Shown here: positions 16,783-25,511 of the stretch, one piece after another
How the letters are laid out: every line of letters starts with the position of its first letter
How positions within the stretch are numbered: position 1 is the first letter of the stretch
Assembly (NCBI RefSeq): GCF_037478005.1
Contig: NZ_CP144164.1
Coordinates: forward strand, 1,426,001 to 1,490,000
Direction of reading: 5' to 3'
Length of the DNA stretch: 64,000 nt
Origin: Alteromonas sp. M12
Lineage (GTDB): Bacteria; Pseudomonadota; Gammaproteobacteria; Enterobacterales; Alteromonadaceae
Notes under the pieces: model-generated
The model's database searches: none
The model's input: the letters and a program-made list of their open reading frames with translations, nothing else
Told to the model about the DNA's origin: nothing
Position numbers and translations under genes: made by a program

Positions 16783-18339
16783 ATGCGATTGGAAATTATT
16801 TGTCAGGACAGATTGGGCATAGCGCAAGATGTATTAGACATATTAGTTAATTACGAAATTGATTTACGTGGCATTGAAATTGATATTGCGGGAAAAATTT
16901 TCTTAAACTTCCCGAATATTAAGTTTGAGGATTTTCAGCAGTTTATGCCAGAAATCCGGCGTATTAAAGGCATTGAAGACGTTAAAACAACGCCTTTCAT
17001 GCCAATAGAAAGGGAGCAAAATCAGCTTCGCGCATTGCTGCAAACTCTACCCGATCCCATATTTTCTTTAGATACTAGAGGGCGTATTTTGCTGGTTAAC
17101 GAAGCCGTAACCGCAAGTGTCGAACAAAGCTCTGAAAGTTTGTTGGGTGAAGAGATTGGCGAATTTGTGCGTGGTTTTACTTTTCAAAAATGGTTTGAAG
17201 GGAATCCTGCTACCGCACAGACCCAGAAAGTTAGTTTTTTAGAACAAGATTTTTTAGCTGATATATTGCCTGTCATGATACCGGATGCTGGTGGCTCGTC
17301 TATTTTAGCCGGCGCTTTGCTAATGCTTAAATCTGAATTTAGATTGGAGCAACAACTTACCGTATTCCACCAAATCAGCAATGATAGTTTCGCCTCTGTG
17401 CAGGCCAGCAGCAATGTAATGAAAAAGGTCGTCAAAGAAGCCACTCGGATGGCCGAATTAGATGGGCCTATTTTGATTTTCGGCGAAACAGGAACGGGCA
17501 AAGAAATGCTAGCAAGAGCCTGCCATGAGGCAAGTCGTCGAGCCAGTGGGCAATTTCTGCCGCTCAATTGTGCATCATTACCGGATAATGTGGCTGAAAC
17601 AGAGTTATTTGGCTATGCCCCAGGAGAATTTGGTCAAACCGAAGGTAAAGCGGGGATTTTGGAACAAGCCAAAGGTGGAACTCTTTTCTTAGATGAAGTG
17701 GGGGATATGTCAGATCACTTACAGTCTAAGTTACTGCGAGTACTGCAAAATGGAACATTTCGCAGGGTTGGAGATAGCAACGAGGTGACAGTTGACGTCA
17801 GAATCGTTTGTACAACTCAAAAAGATTTGGCTAAGTTAGTTGAAGAAGGGCAGTTTAGAGAAGACCTCTATTATCGTCTCAATGTGTTGAGTTTAACCGT
17901 GCCTTCGTTGCGTGAACGAAAATCCGATATCATTCCCTTAGCTGATCGCTTCATTAAGCAACATTGCATGAAATTGGGTCGTCGAGCGCCTAAATTAAGT
18001 AAGTCATGTGTCGATTATTTACAATCTTACTCTTGGCCAGGTAACGTTAGGCAACTTGAAAACGCCCTTTATCGCGCATTGTCTTTGCTGGAAGGTAATG
18101 AAATGTGCAAGGAGCATATTCAACTGCCGAGCAGTTCAACAAACCTAAACTTTATCCCTGAAGAGTTCGAAGGCTCGTTGGAAGAAGAAGTGAAGCGATA
18201 CGAGAAAAGCTTGTTACGACGGCTCTATCCATTTTATCCCAGCACTCGTCAACTTGCTAAAAAGTTAGGTTTGAGCCATACCGCAATTGCAAACAAATTA
18301 CGCGAATATGGCATCAATAAGAAGACTGTAAAAATTTAG
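16783..18339 (+). CDS. tyrR: Aromatic amino acid regulator TyrR
   Basis: Tyrosine/phenylalanine-responsive regulator of 518 residues (E. coli TyrR has 513). Domains are an N-terminal ACT domain (MRLEIICQDRLG..., residues 1-70), a PAS domain (about 80-190), an AAA+ domain with Walker A GETGTGKE and Walker B GTLFLDEVGD, and a C-terminal HTH (STRQLAKKLGLSHTAIANKL). The GAFTGA loop is replaced by PGEFGQT, as expected for a TyrR that works with sigma70. The start is placed at ATG 16783 by alignment with the E. coli N terminus; ATG 16768 is an alternative. Two TyrR boxes flank the gene. Confidence 0.95.
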   Translation: MRLEIICQDRLGIAQDVLDILVNYEIDLRGIEIDIAGKIFLNFPNIKFEDFQQFMPEIRRIKGIEDVKTTPFMPIEREQNQLRALLQTLPDPIFSLDTRGRILLVNEAVTASVEQSSESLLGEEIGEFVRGFTFQKWFEGNPATAQTQKVSFLEQDFLADILPVMIPDAGGSSILAGALLMLKSEFRLEQQLTVFHQISNDSFASVQASSNVMKKVVKEATRMAELDGPILIFGETGTGKEMLARACHEASRRASGQFLPLNCASLPDNVAETELFGYAPGEFGQTEGKAGILEQAKGGTLFLDEVGDMSDHLQSKLLRVLQNGTFRRVGDSNEVTVDVRIVCTTQKDLAKLVEEGQFREDLYYRLNVLSLTVPSLRERKSDIIPLADRFIKQHCMKLGRRAPKLSKSCVDYLQSYSWPGNVRQLENALYRALSLLEGNEMCKEHIQLPSSSTNLNFIPEEFEGSLEEEVKRYEKSLLRRLYPFYPSTRQLAKKLGLSHTAIANKLREYGINKKTVKI

Positions 18340-18376
18340 GTACAGTTATTTTTGTACTGTTCATTTTTGTTGACAT

Positions 18377-18403
18377 AAAAAGCCGCTTTTTAGCGGCTTT
18401 TTA
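18377..18403 (+). terminator. Rho-independent terminator after tyrR
   Basis: AAAAAGCCGCT and AGCGGCTTTTT form a perfect 11-bp stem around a TTTT loop. It ends tyrR transcription before the hpd promoter region. Confidence 0.9.
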
Positions 18404-18418
18404 ATGCCTGCAGGTAAA

Positions 18419-18436
18419 TGTAAAAATTACGTTACA
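18419..18436 (+). promoter_or_regulatory. TyrR box upstream of hpd
   Basis: TGTAAAAATTACGTTACA has exactly the same two half sites as the phhA box (11 of 12 consensus bases). It lies 109 bases before the hpd start. The decamer ACTTCTGTTC occurs downstream of both boxes (15641-15650 and 18477-18486), possibly a shared promoter element. Confidence 0.85.
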
Positions 18437-18545
18437 AATTTTGAGGTTTTCAGTAAAAAACTATTGTAAAGCAGACACTTCTGTTCTGCTAAATAATAGG
18501 CTTAAGTATAGACATCTACTTGTTTAACTTTTGCGAGAAATACCT

Positions 18546-19643
18546 ATGACAACAGACATTCATTATAACCCTTTGCATTGTGACGGCTTCGAATTTGTGG
18601 AATACACCGCAGCTGATGATAAGGGCATTCAGGATCTTAAAGATTTATTCCTATCGCTGGGTTTTGCAGAAGTTGCACAGCATCGTTCCAAACGTGTTTG
18701 GTTGTTCAAACAAGGTGATATCAATTTTATTGTCAATGCAGAGCCCGCGTCGCAAGCAGAGGAATTTGCTCGGTTACGTGGTCCTAGTGTTTGTGGCATG
18801 GCATTTCGCGTCAAAGATGCAGGCAAAGCATTGCAGCATGCCGTGAAAAATGGTGCTAAGCAATTTGTTGGTAATTTGGGGGCAATGGAATTAAATATCC
18901 CTGCAGTTTATGGGATTGGCGAAAGTACTCTGTACTTTGTCGATCGCTACGGTGATGAGTCAATTTATAACATTGATTTCAAGTTCTATCCGGATTGGCA
19001 AGAGCGTATGCAAAGTGCCAATGCTGGTTTAGCTGTACTTGACCATCTTACCCATAACGTTAAACGCGGGAATATGGCGGTTTGGGCGAATTTTTATGAG
19101 CGTATAGGTAACTTTAGAGAAATTCGTTATTTTGATATTGAAGGCAAATTGACCGGATTAGTCAGCAAAGCCATGACGTCTCCTTGCGGCAAAATACGTA
19201 TCCCTATTAACGAATCATCAGATGATAAATCTCAAATTGAAGAGTTCATCCGCGAATACAATGGTGAAGGGATCCAGCATATCGCTTTGTCTACCGAAGA
19301 TATTTATGAAACCGTGCGAACCTTGAAAGCCCGCGGTCTTAAATTTATGGATACTCCTGATACCTATTATGAGAATGTAAATAACAGAGTAGAGGGGCAC
19401 GGTGAAGATCTCGCGACCTTGCAAGAGCTGAAAATACTGATCGATGGTGCGCCAATGAAAGATGGGATTTTGTTACAGATTTTTACTGACACTGTGATTG
19501 GTCCCGTATTTTTTGAAATCATTCAACGCAAAGGTAATGAAGGTTTCGGGGAAGGCAATTTCAAAGCTTTGTTTGAATCAATTGAACAAGATCAAATTAG
19601 ACGAGGTGTGATCGAAAATAACGGTGAAAAATCTGATGCGTAA
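18546..19643 (+). CDS. hpd: 4-hydroxyphenylpyruvate dioxygenase
   Basis: Non-heme Fe(II) dioxygenase that makes homogentisate from 4-hydroxyphenylpyruvate, the second stage of tyrosine breakdown. The 365-residue protein has the two-domain vicinal-oxygen-chelate fold. The iron ligands are visible as His in VLDHLTHNV, His in GIQHIALST and Glu in VFFEIIQRKG. ATG 18546 is preferred over the in-frame TTG 18531. It heads the operon hpd-hmgA-fahA-maiA and overlaps hmgA by eight bases. Confidence 0.96.
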   Translation: MTTDIHYNPLHCDGFEFVEYTAADDKGIQDLKDLFLSLGFAEVAQHRSKRVWLFKQGDINFIVNAEPASQAEEFARLRGPSVCGMAFRVKDAGKALQHAVKNGAKQFVGNLGAMELNIPAVYGIGESTLYFVDRYGDESIYNIDFKFYPDWQERMQSANAGLAVLDHLTHNVKRGNMAVWANFYERIGNFREIRYFDIEGKLTGLVSKAMTSPCGKIRIPINESSDDKSQIEEFIREYNGEGIQHIALSTEDIYETVRTLKARGLKFMDTPDTYYENVNNRVEGHGEDLATLQELKILIDGAPMKDGILLQIFTDTVIGPVFFEIIQRKGNEGFGEGNFKALFESIEQDQIRRGVIENNGEKSDA

Positions 19644-20778
19644 ATGGATTCATTTTCCTCGGCAAGAGGGAACTTGCTCGCGCCAAGCCCATGCTGATTT
19701 TCCCGAACAAGCTATTTTTGAACGGGAAATTGGCCGCAACGGATTTTTTGGACCAGCCACACATTTGCATCACACCCATGCACCGACCGGTTGGATTGAA
19801 TGGCAAGGTCCATTGCGGCCAAGGGCGTTTGATTTAAATTTGTTGCAACACAAAAATGTTGAGATGAACGGAAATTCTCCGTGGAGCGCTGCTGAAATAT
19901 TATTCAATGCCCATTGTCGATATCGTATGTGGCATTGTCACACAGCAATGCAAAAATTAGCCAGAAATGCCGACGGTGATGAATTGTTATTTATTCATCA
20001 AGGAGCAGGGCAATTATATTGTGATTATGGACATTTGAGTATAACTCAGGGCGATTACGTGGTCATTCCTCGTGCAACTTTGTGGCGTATTGAACCTGAT
20101 TCAGATATGCAGATTCTGATGATTGAAGCGACCAACGATAGCTATCAATTGCCTGAAAAAGGCTTGGTTGGTCCCCATGCTATTTTTGACGCTGGGATGT
20201 TAGATGTCCCTGCGATAAACCAAAAATTCAAAGCGCAATACAGCGAACAAAGATGGCAAGTGGAAATAAAGCGCCACAATCAAATATCCGAAGTGACTTA
20301 CCCATTTAACCCCCTCGATGCGGTAGGCTGGCACGGTGATTTGAGCGTAGTGCGCATTAACTGGCGAGATATTCGACCATTAATGAGCCATCGATATCAT
20401 TTACCGCCTTCGGCCCACACCACCTTTGTTGCAAGTAGGTTTGTTATTTGTACCTTCGTTCCAAGACCAATAGAAAGTGATCCAGGTGCATTGAAAGTGC
20501 CGTTCTACCATAACAATGACGACTACGATGAAGTCTTGTTTTATCACCAAGGTGACTTTTTCTCCCGTGACAATATCGAAAAAGGTATGGTGACTTTTCA
20601 CCCTGCTGGTTTTACTCACGGACCGCATCCCAAAGCATTTGCTGCTGGCAAAGCGCATAAAAAAACCTTCACTGATGAAGTGGCTGTGATGTTAGATACG
20701 AGGGACGCTTTGGAAGTTTCGGAAATATCTTCATTGGTTGAAAACCCCGACTATGTAAATAGTTGGCAAGTGAAATAA
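19636..20778 (+). CDS. hmgA: Homogentisate 1,2-dioxygenase
   Basis: Ring-cleaving Fe(II) enzyme giving maleylacetoacetate. The 380-residue product is a short bacterial form of the cupin-fold family, with the C-terminal iron-ligand region DDYDEVLFYHQGDF followed by FTHGPHPKAF. ATG 19636 is chosen because GGTGA (19623-19627) lies eight bases upstream; the in-frame GTG 19624 is part of that ribosome site. It overlaps the hpd stop, so the two are translationally coupled. Confidence 0.93.
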   Translation: MRKWIHFPRQEGTCSRQAHADFPEQAIFEREIGRNGFFGPATHLHHTHAPTGWIEWQGPLRPRAFDLNLLQHKNVEMNGNSPWSAAEILFNAHCRYRMWHCHTAMQKLARNADGDELLFIHQGAGQLYCDYGHLSITQGDYVVIPRATLWRIEPDSDMQILMIEATNDSYQLPEKGLVGPHAIFDAGMLDVPAINQKFKAQYSEQRWQVEIKRHNQISEVTYPFNPLDAVGWHGDLSVVRINWRDIRPLMSHRYHLPPSAHTTFVASRFVICTFVPRPIESDPGALKVPFYHNNDDYDEVLFYHQGDFFSRDNIEKGMVTFHPAGFTHGPHPKAFAAGKAHKKTFTDEVAVMLDTRDALEVSEISSLVENPDYVNSWQVK

Positions 20779-20797
20779 TTATTTAAAAAGGATTGCC

Positions 20798-21817
20798 ATG
20801 AAATTAGCAAGTTATAAAAATGCCAGCCGCGACGGTCAACTAGTGGTGGTAAATAAAACGCTAACCCAATGTGTTTTAGTGACTGAAATTGCTAGCACTA
20901 TGCAACAGGCATTGGATGATTGGGCGCAGACAAGCCCTAAACTCGAATCAGTATATCAACAATTAAATGCCTCAAAGCTCACAGATACCTTGCCCTTTGA
21001 CAGTAAAAAATGTGAGTCTCCTCTTCCTAGAGCTTACCAATGGGCAGATGGAAGCGCTTATGTTAATCATGTGGAGTTAGTTCGAAAAGCCAGAGGTGCT
21101 GAGATTCCAGAGAGTTTTTGGAATGATCCGCTAATGTATCAAGGTGGCTCTGACGACTTTATTGGCCCAACCGACGATGTTCCATTACCCAGTGATAAAT
21201 GGGGAATAGACTTTGAAGCTGAGGTGGCAATAGTCACTGATGATGTGCCCATGGGAACACTTCCTGAAAACGCGGGGCAACATATTAAATTAATTATGTT
21301 AGTTAATGATGTTTCTCTGCGTGGGTTAATTCCTGGCGAGTTAGCCAAAGGTTTTGGCTTCTTTCAATCCAAACCTGCTTCTGCTTTTTCGCCTGTGGCC
21401 GTTACGCCTGATGAATTGGCTGATAAATGGGTTGATAATAAAGTACATTTGCCACTGATCTCTGAATATAACCACGAACTATTTGGCTGCCCTCAAGCCG
21501 GTGTTGATATGACTTTCGACTTTTCCCAGTTAGTTGCCCATGCAGCCAAAAGTCGTAATTTGAGTGCTGGGACTATAATTGGTTCGGGCACAGTCTCTAA
21601 CAAGCAAGGCACCGAATACGGGACTAGCATTGCTGAAGGTGGTGTGGGCTATTCTTGTATTGCAGAAGTGCGGATGATCGAAACCATTCGAGATGGCGAG
21701 CCTAGCACTGAATTTATGAAGTTTGGTGATCACATCAAAATTGAAATGAAAGACGAGCATGGAAACAATATATTCGGCAGCATCGAACAACAAATTGTTG
21801 AGGCTGAGTTATGTTAA
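20798..21817 (+). CDS. Fumarylacetoacetate hydrolase family protein
   Basis: Last enzyme of the homogentisate route, splitting fumarylacetoacetate into fumarate and acetoacetate. The 339-residue product carries the FAH catalytic domain with acidic metal ligands in DFEAEVAIV, then GTIIGSGTVSN and CIAEVRMIE. AAGGA precedes ATG 20798 at good spacing. Its place between hmgA and maiA makes the assignment secure at pathway level. The length fits the shorter bacterial FAH form rather than the ~420-residue animal enzyme. Confidence 0.92.
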   Translation: MKLASYKNASRDGQLVVVNKTLTQCVLVTEIASTMQQALDDWAQTSPKLESVYQQLNASKLTDTLPFDSKKCESPLPRAYQWADGSAYVNHVELVRKARGAEIPESFWNDPLMYQGGSDDFIGPTDDVPLPSDKWGIDFEAEVAIVTDDVPMGTLPENAGQHIKLIMLVNDVSLRGLIPGELAKGFGFFQSKPASAFSPVAVTPDELADKWVDNKVHLPLISEYNHELFGCPQAGVDMTFDFSQLVAHAAKSRNLSAGTIIGSGTVSNKQGTEYGTSIAEGGVGYSCIAEVRMIETIRDGEPSTEFMKFGDHIKIEMKDEHGNNIFGSIEQQIVEAELC

Positions 21818-21866
21818 TACCTGAATCTATGACATTTGCATATATCGTTGCTTCGAGGAGAAACAA

Positions 21867-22520
21867 GTGAGTTTATATTTACATGGTTATTGGCGTTCAT
21901 CTGCTTCATATAGAGCTCGAATTGCACTTAATATAAAACAACTAGAATATACTTATGTGCCGGTTAACTTAGCAAAAGATGGTGGTTCGCAATTTAGTGA
22001 GCAATACACAGCTCTCAATCCAGCCCAGTTGGTTCCAACTTTTGTAGACGACGATGAAGATATTTTTCTCAATCAATCGATGGCGATTATTGAATATATC
22101 GATGAACGTTATGAAGAGCCGGTAAAATTAGTACCTATTCATCGTTTAGACAGGGCGAGAGTGCGCGCATTTGCTCAGGATATTGCTTGTGATGTGCAAC
22201 CGGTTACTAACCTGCGAATATTGCGCCACCTGAAAACAACTTTTCAAGCTAATGATAAAGACACGGCAAAATGGTGTAAACATTGGATTGAAACGGGTTT
22301 CAAAGGAATTGAAAAAAGACTGACGAATACCGTTGCTGATTATTGTTTTGGATTCGATCTGAGCATGGCTGATGTATTTTTAATTCCTCAGGTTTACAAC
22401 GCTGAACGATATGGTGTAGACATGAATCAGTTCCCTTTGATTCAGCGTGTCGCTAACAATTGTAACCAACTACAGGCATTTATCGATGCCAAACCTGAAA
22501 ACCAGGTTGATGCTATGTAA
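21867..22520 (+). CDS. maiA: Maleylacetoacetate isomerase (zeta-class GST)
   Basis: Glutathione-dependent isomerase converting maleylacetoacetate to fumarylacetoacetate. The 217-residue product has an N-terminal thioredoxin-like domain whose active-site motif reads RSSASYRARIAL (zeta GSTs have SSCSWRVRIAL; the usual Cys is replaced by Ala here), then NPAQLVPTF and NQSMAIIEYI, and a helical C domain with SMADVFLIPQ. GTG 21867 follows GAGGAGAAA. It ends the hpd operon and converges on the Lrp-type regulator. Confidence 0.93.
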   Translation: MSLYLHGYWRSSASYRARIALNIKQLEYTYVPVNLAKDGGSQFSEQYTALNPAQLVPTFVDDDEDIFLNQSMAIIEYIDERYEEPVKLVPIHRLDRARVRAFAQDIACDVQPVTNLRILRHLKTTFQANDKDTAKWCKHWIETGFKGIEKRLTNTVADYCFGFDLSMADVFLIPQVYNAERYGVDMNQFPLIQRVANNCNQLQAFIDAKPENQVDAM

Positions 22521-22527
22521 GTTGAAC

Positions 22528-22995
22528 TTATATGTTTTTAATTGGTAGCTCTGTGGTGTTCTTAACCTGTTTGAGGGCAAACGTAGAGCTAAGATGATCA
22601 ACTAAAGGCAAGTTAGTGAGCTTACTTTTGAGTAAATGTTCATATTCTTCAATACTCTCAACAATGACTTTTAATAAATAATCTTTGTCACCACTGGTGG
22701 TGTGACATTCAACAATTTCATCGATGCTTTGCACTGAAGCTTCAAATTCGTTGAGGGACTCACCATCGTGATTTTTCAAGGTCACATAAATAAATACGGA
22801 TACCCCAAGGTTGAGTTTTTTGTTATCTAAGATAGTAACTTTCTGCTTGATAATACCATCGGCTTCCATGCGTTTTACGCGACGCCAACAAGGCGTGTGA
22901 GACAGGCCTACTTTTTGGCTCAATTCGGCCATAGATACAGTGGCGTCTTTTTGTAAAACTCGTAGAATTTCACGGTCAAATTTATCAAACTTCAT
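22528..22995 (-). CDS. AsnC/Lrp family transcriptional regulator
   Basis: DNA-binding protein of 155 residues with an N-terminal winged HTH (MAELSQKVGLSHTPCWRRVKRME, shown by residues ~19-41) and a C-terminal RAM ligand-binding domain. It is divergent from the amino acid dehydrogenase gene at 23218 and shares a 222-base intergenic region with it, so it probably controls that gene in response to an amino acid. It resembles BkdR/Lrp-like local regulators more than global Lrp, but this was judged by eye. Confidence 0.9.
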   Translation of the reverse strand: MKFDKFDREILRVLQKDATVSMAELSQKVGLSHTPCWRRVKRMEADGIIKQKVTILDNKKLNLGVSVFIYVTLKNHDGESLNEFEASVQSIDEIVECHTTSGDKDYLLKVIVESIEEYEHLLKSKLTNLPLVDHLSSTFALKQVKNTTELPIKNI

Positions 22996-23076
22996 AAGGT
23001 GGTCTTGTCAAAAGTGGATTATTTTATTTAATAGTGGAGCATGCGCAAAATCTCTATCTTTTTCAAGAGAAGATAC

Positions 23077-23092
23077 TAGGATAATTATCCTA
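23077..23092. promoter_or_regulatory. Palindromic operator candidate between lrp-like and dehydrogenase genes
   Basis: TAGGATAATTATCCTA is a perfect 16-base palindrome in the divergent intergenic region, 82 bases upstream of the regulator start and 125 bases upstream of the dehydrogenase start. AsnC/Lrp proteins often bind imperfect palindromes of about this length. Function is inferred. Confidence 0.4.
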
Positions 23093-23217
23093 AATGTTGG
23101 AATCCAATCGTTACAGGATTGCGTCTTTTCTGTCAGTGTAAAAATCTTAGCAAAACATATCCTCAGCACGTTGCGCTACTATACTGAAAAATAACAATCT
23201 ATTTATAGGGTTTCACA

Positions 23218-24270
23218 ATGTCAGTGTTCGATCACTTAGAATTTGATGGCCATGAACAAGTGGCGTTTTTTAAAGACAAAAAAACCGGTTTGCAGGCAAT
23301 TATTGCGGTGCATAATACAAACCTTGGTCCGTCTCTAGGTGGTTGCAGAATGTGGCCTTATGCAAGCAGTGAAGAAGCACTCAATGATGTACTGAGATTA
23401 TCAAAAGGGATGACCTATAAGGCAGCCATGGCGCAATTAAAGTTGGGCGGTGGCAAAGCGGTCATCATAGGTGATCCCCGAAAACAAAAAAGTCCCGAGC
23501 TGATGGCGGCTATGGGAACCTTTGTTGAGCAAATGGGCGGACGTTACATCACTGCTGAAGATTCTGGTATTGCGGTATCTGACATTAAGATCATGGCTGA
23601 AAATACGGCTCATGTGTCTGGAATTCAAGCAAAGTACCGTGTTGACGGTGGTGAAGCCGATGGTAACCCAGCGCCTTCTACAGCTTACGGTGTGTTTAAA
23701 GGTTTGGAAGCGTCAGTTAAATATGCGTTAGGTTCGGATTTAAAAGGGGTAAAAGTAGCAGTTCAGGGGATGGGACATGTGGGTTTTCGTTTAGCTGAGC
23801 ATCTATATCAGCATGGCGCAGAACTCTATGTGACGGATATCTATCCTGATAATGTTAATTTGGCCGTTGAAAAGTTTGCAGCAACAGCGGTTAGTCCGGA
23901 TGACATTTTTGATCTTGATGTGGATGTTTATGCGCCTTGTGCCATGGGAGCATCTGTCAATCAACAAACCTTGAACAGAATAAAAGCGAAAGTCATTGCT
24001 GGTGCGGCAAATAATCAATTGGCGCGGGAGTCGATGGGGGAGCTATTGCGTGAAAAAGGCGTGCTCTATGCCCCTGATTACGTTATTAATGCTGGTGGTG
24101 TTATCGACATTTACCACCAACGTATGCTCAGCACTGCAGAAGCGATGCGCAGCCACATTGAAGGTATAGCTGATACGTTAACGCAAATATATGAACGCGC
24201 GGAAGCAGAACAGCAACCAACCAATGTGATTTCTAATCGGATGGCTGAAGAACGCTTTCTATCAGAATAA
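23218..24270 (+). CDS. Glu/Leu/Phe/Val dehydrogenase family protein
   Basis: NAD-dependent oxidative deaminase of branched-chain or aromatic amino acids, 350 residues. The N-terminal domain has GGCRMWPY and the catalytic-Lys region KLGGGKAVIIGDP; the Rossmann domain has VQGMGHVGFRLAEHL; INAGGVIDIYHQ is near the C terminus. The size fits leucine or phenylalanine dehydrogenase (~350), not glutamate dehydrogenase (~450). It could feed either branched-chain degradation or, given its neighbours, aromatic amino acid turnover; the sequence alone does not decide. Confidence 0.9.
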   Translation: MSVFDHLEFDGHEQVAFFKDKKTGLQAIIAVHNTNLGPSLGGCRMWPYASSEEALNDVLRLSKGMTYKAAMAQLKLGGGKAVIIGDPRKQKSPELMAAMGTFVEQMGGRYITAEDSGIAVSDIKIMAENTAHVSGIQAKYRVDGGEADGNPAPSTAYGVFKGLEASVKYALGSDLKGVKVAVQGMGHVGFRLAEHLYQHGAELYVTDIYPDNVNLAVEKFAATAVSPDDIFDLDVDVYAPCAMGASVNQQTLNRIKAKVIAGAANNQLARESMGELLREKGVLYAPDYVINAGGVIDIYHQRMLSTAEAMRSHIEGIADTLTQIYERAEAEQQPTNVISNRMAEERFLSE

Positions 24271-24439
24271 TCAATTACACAGTGCGCAATGTGGCTTTTG
24301 CTAAGTTATAGGATGAAAATTCAGCAACTAGTTGTAAGTAGATGAATTCAACCTTGCATATTAATACGGCTTTGGTCATAATGCGCGCCGATTCAATGAC
24401 TCTTAGTTCTTATTAAGGTTACTGAATTCGAGTTTCTAT

Positions 24440-24551
24440 GGTGGCCTTTTGGTCCTTCCGCAATGATACTCTGTGAAATCGGTCAGGCCCGGAAGGGAGC
24501 AGCCGTAGCAGACGACTCATGTGCCGGAATGTGGCTGAGGGGCCGCCACCC
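24440..24551 (+). ncRNA. ffs: 4.5S signal recognition particle RNA
   Basis: The conserved SRP hairpin core is present: GGTCAGGCCCGGAAGGGAGC, then GCAGCCGTAGCAGA and TGTGCCGG. The ends GGTGGCC and GGCCGCCACC pair to close the long helix. The layout matches E. coli ffs along the full ~112 bases. The GGAA tetraloop and the asymmetric internal loops that bind Ffh are intact. Exact ends are estimated from the helix. Confidence 0.93.
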
Positions 24552-24583
24552 AACTTTCCCCCTTCTTTTATTTAGTCCAAGCA

Positions 24584-24856
24584 TTAAGACTTTTCTGGTT
24601 TAGGATTATCTAAGTAGCTCATTGCTTTAGATACCGCATTAACTACATTCATTTCCATTTGCTGACGTTCATTTTGTGGAAGATAAAAAGACATGTCTAC
24701 GTCGAAACGTATGTATCTTGGTGGAAGTTGATTCAGCGCTAGGCAACATAAGTCAGCTATATAGTCTGAGGATTTGTTGGACGTTAGATCCATTGATTCG
24801 ATTCTTTCTAAAATAAGATGTTCATAATAATTATGGATGTCATCATCTAGTTTCAT
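24584..24856 (-). CDS. ComFB-like late competence protein
   Basis: Small protein of 90 residues with the pattern of the ComFB family: an N-terminal acidic helix, then DYIADLCCLALNQLPPRYIR with the conserved Cys pair and LPPRY motif. ComFB proteins bind cyclic di-GMP or related dinucleotides in some bacteria, and the name comes from the Bacillus competence operon. No competence genes are nearby. It stands alone beside ffs on the opposite strand. Confidence 0.65.
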   Translation of the reverse strand: MKLDDDIHNYYEHLILERIESMDLTSNKSSDYIADLCCLALNQLPPRYIRFDVDMSFYLPQNERQQMEMNVVNAVSKAMSYLDNPKPEKS

Positions 24857-25511
24857 TATTGCTTGTTCTCACCTAAATATCCTATGAAGCTCTAGCTTAG
24901 TTGAATCAATTAATATTACCAACCGCTTTTCTTCTAACACAGTGGTGTGAACAAATAATAATCAATATCAATAATCAGCCTGTCCAAATCAGTAAAAAAT
25001 AAATTTTGATGAGCAAACCTGCTGTTAACACGCTTTTAACACCCGTTTAATCTTATACAAATAAGGGGCGATTAATAATATCTGAGTATTGAAATTGACC
25101 TATTTCAAATTAAAAAACACTTAAAAAAGCCCCGCTTGCAAAATCTGGAAGTAAAATTATTTTATATAATATCAAGGGTTTACGTTGTTCAGTTGTCGGC
25201 TTTTACTATTGGGGTGGTGGCTTGGTTATATAGGTAGGTACTTAATAAATTGAATAGAATTCTATTTGAAATACTTGGTTGTTATTAAATCAAGTAAATA
25301 TTTTCAAATTAACCACTATTGAAAGCGTAAACTTTTAGTTACTTATTCCCTTATGAAATATATTGAACTTTTATGTAATAGGCTAATACAACGAGTTGAC
25401 CACAGCACTACGATGTGTTTATTATTCAGTGCGAGGTTCACTACCTTACTAATAAAAAGTCGCATAAGCGACAAAACTAACACTATTTAATAGTGGTCCA
25501 GGGAGACATAC
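24857..25511 (+). other. Long AT-rich leader/promoter region of the receptor gene
   Basis: About 650 bases without a supported gene. The end carries the ribosome site CCAGGGAGA before ATG 25512. The stretch AATAATAATCAATATCAATAATC at about 24955-24977 is loosely Fur-like but too degenerate to call. The length suggests a long 5' leader or several regulatory sites. Confidence 0.45.

Noticed and set aside
24955..24977. Fur box upstream of the large receptor
   Set aside because: The sequence has several ATA/ATC repeats but too few matches to GATAATGATAATCATTATC and no second half site at the right spacing.
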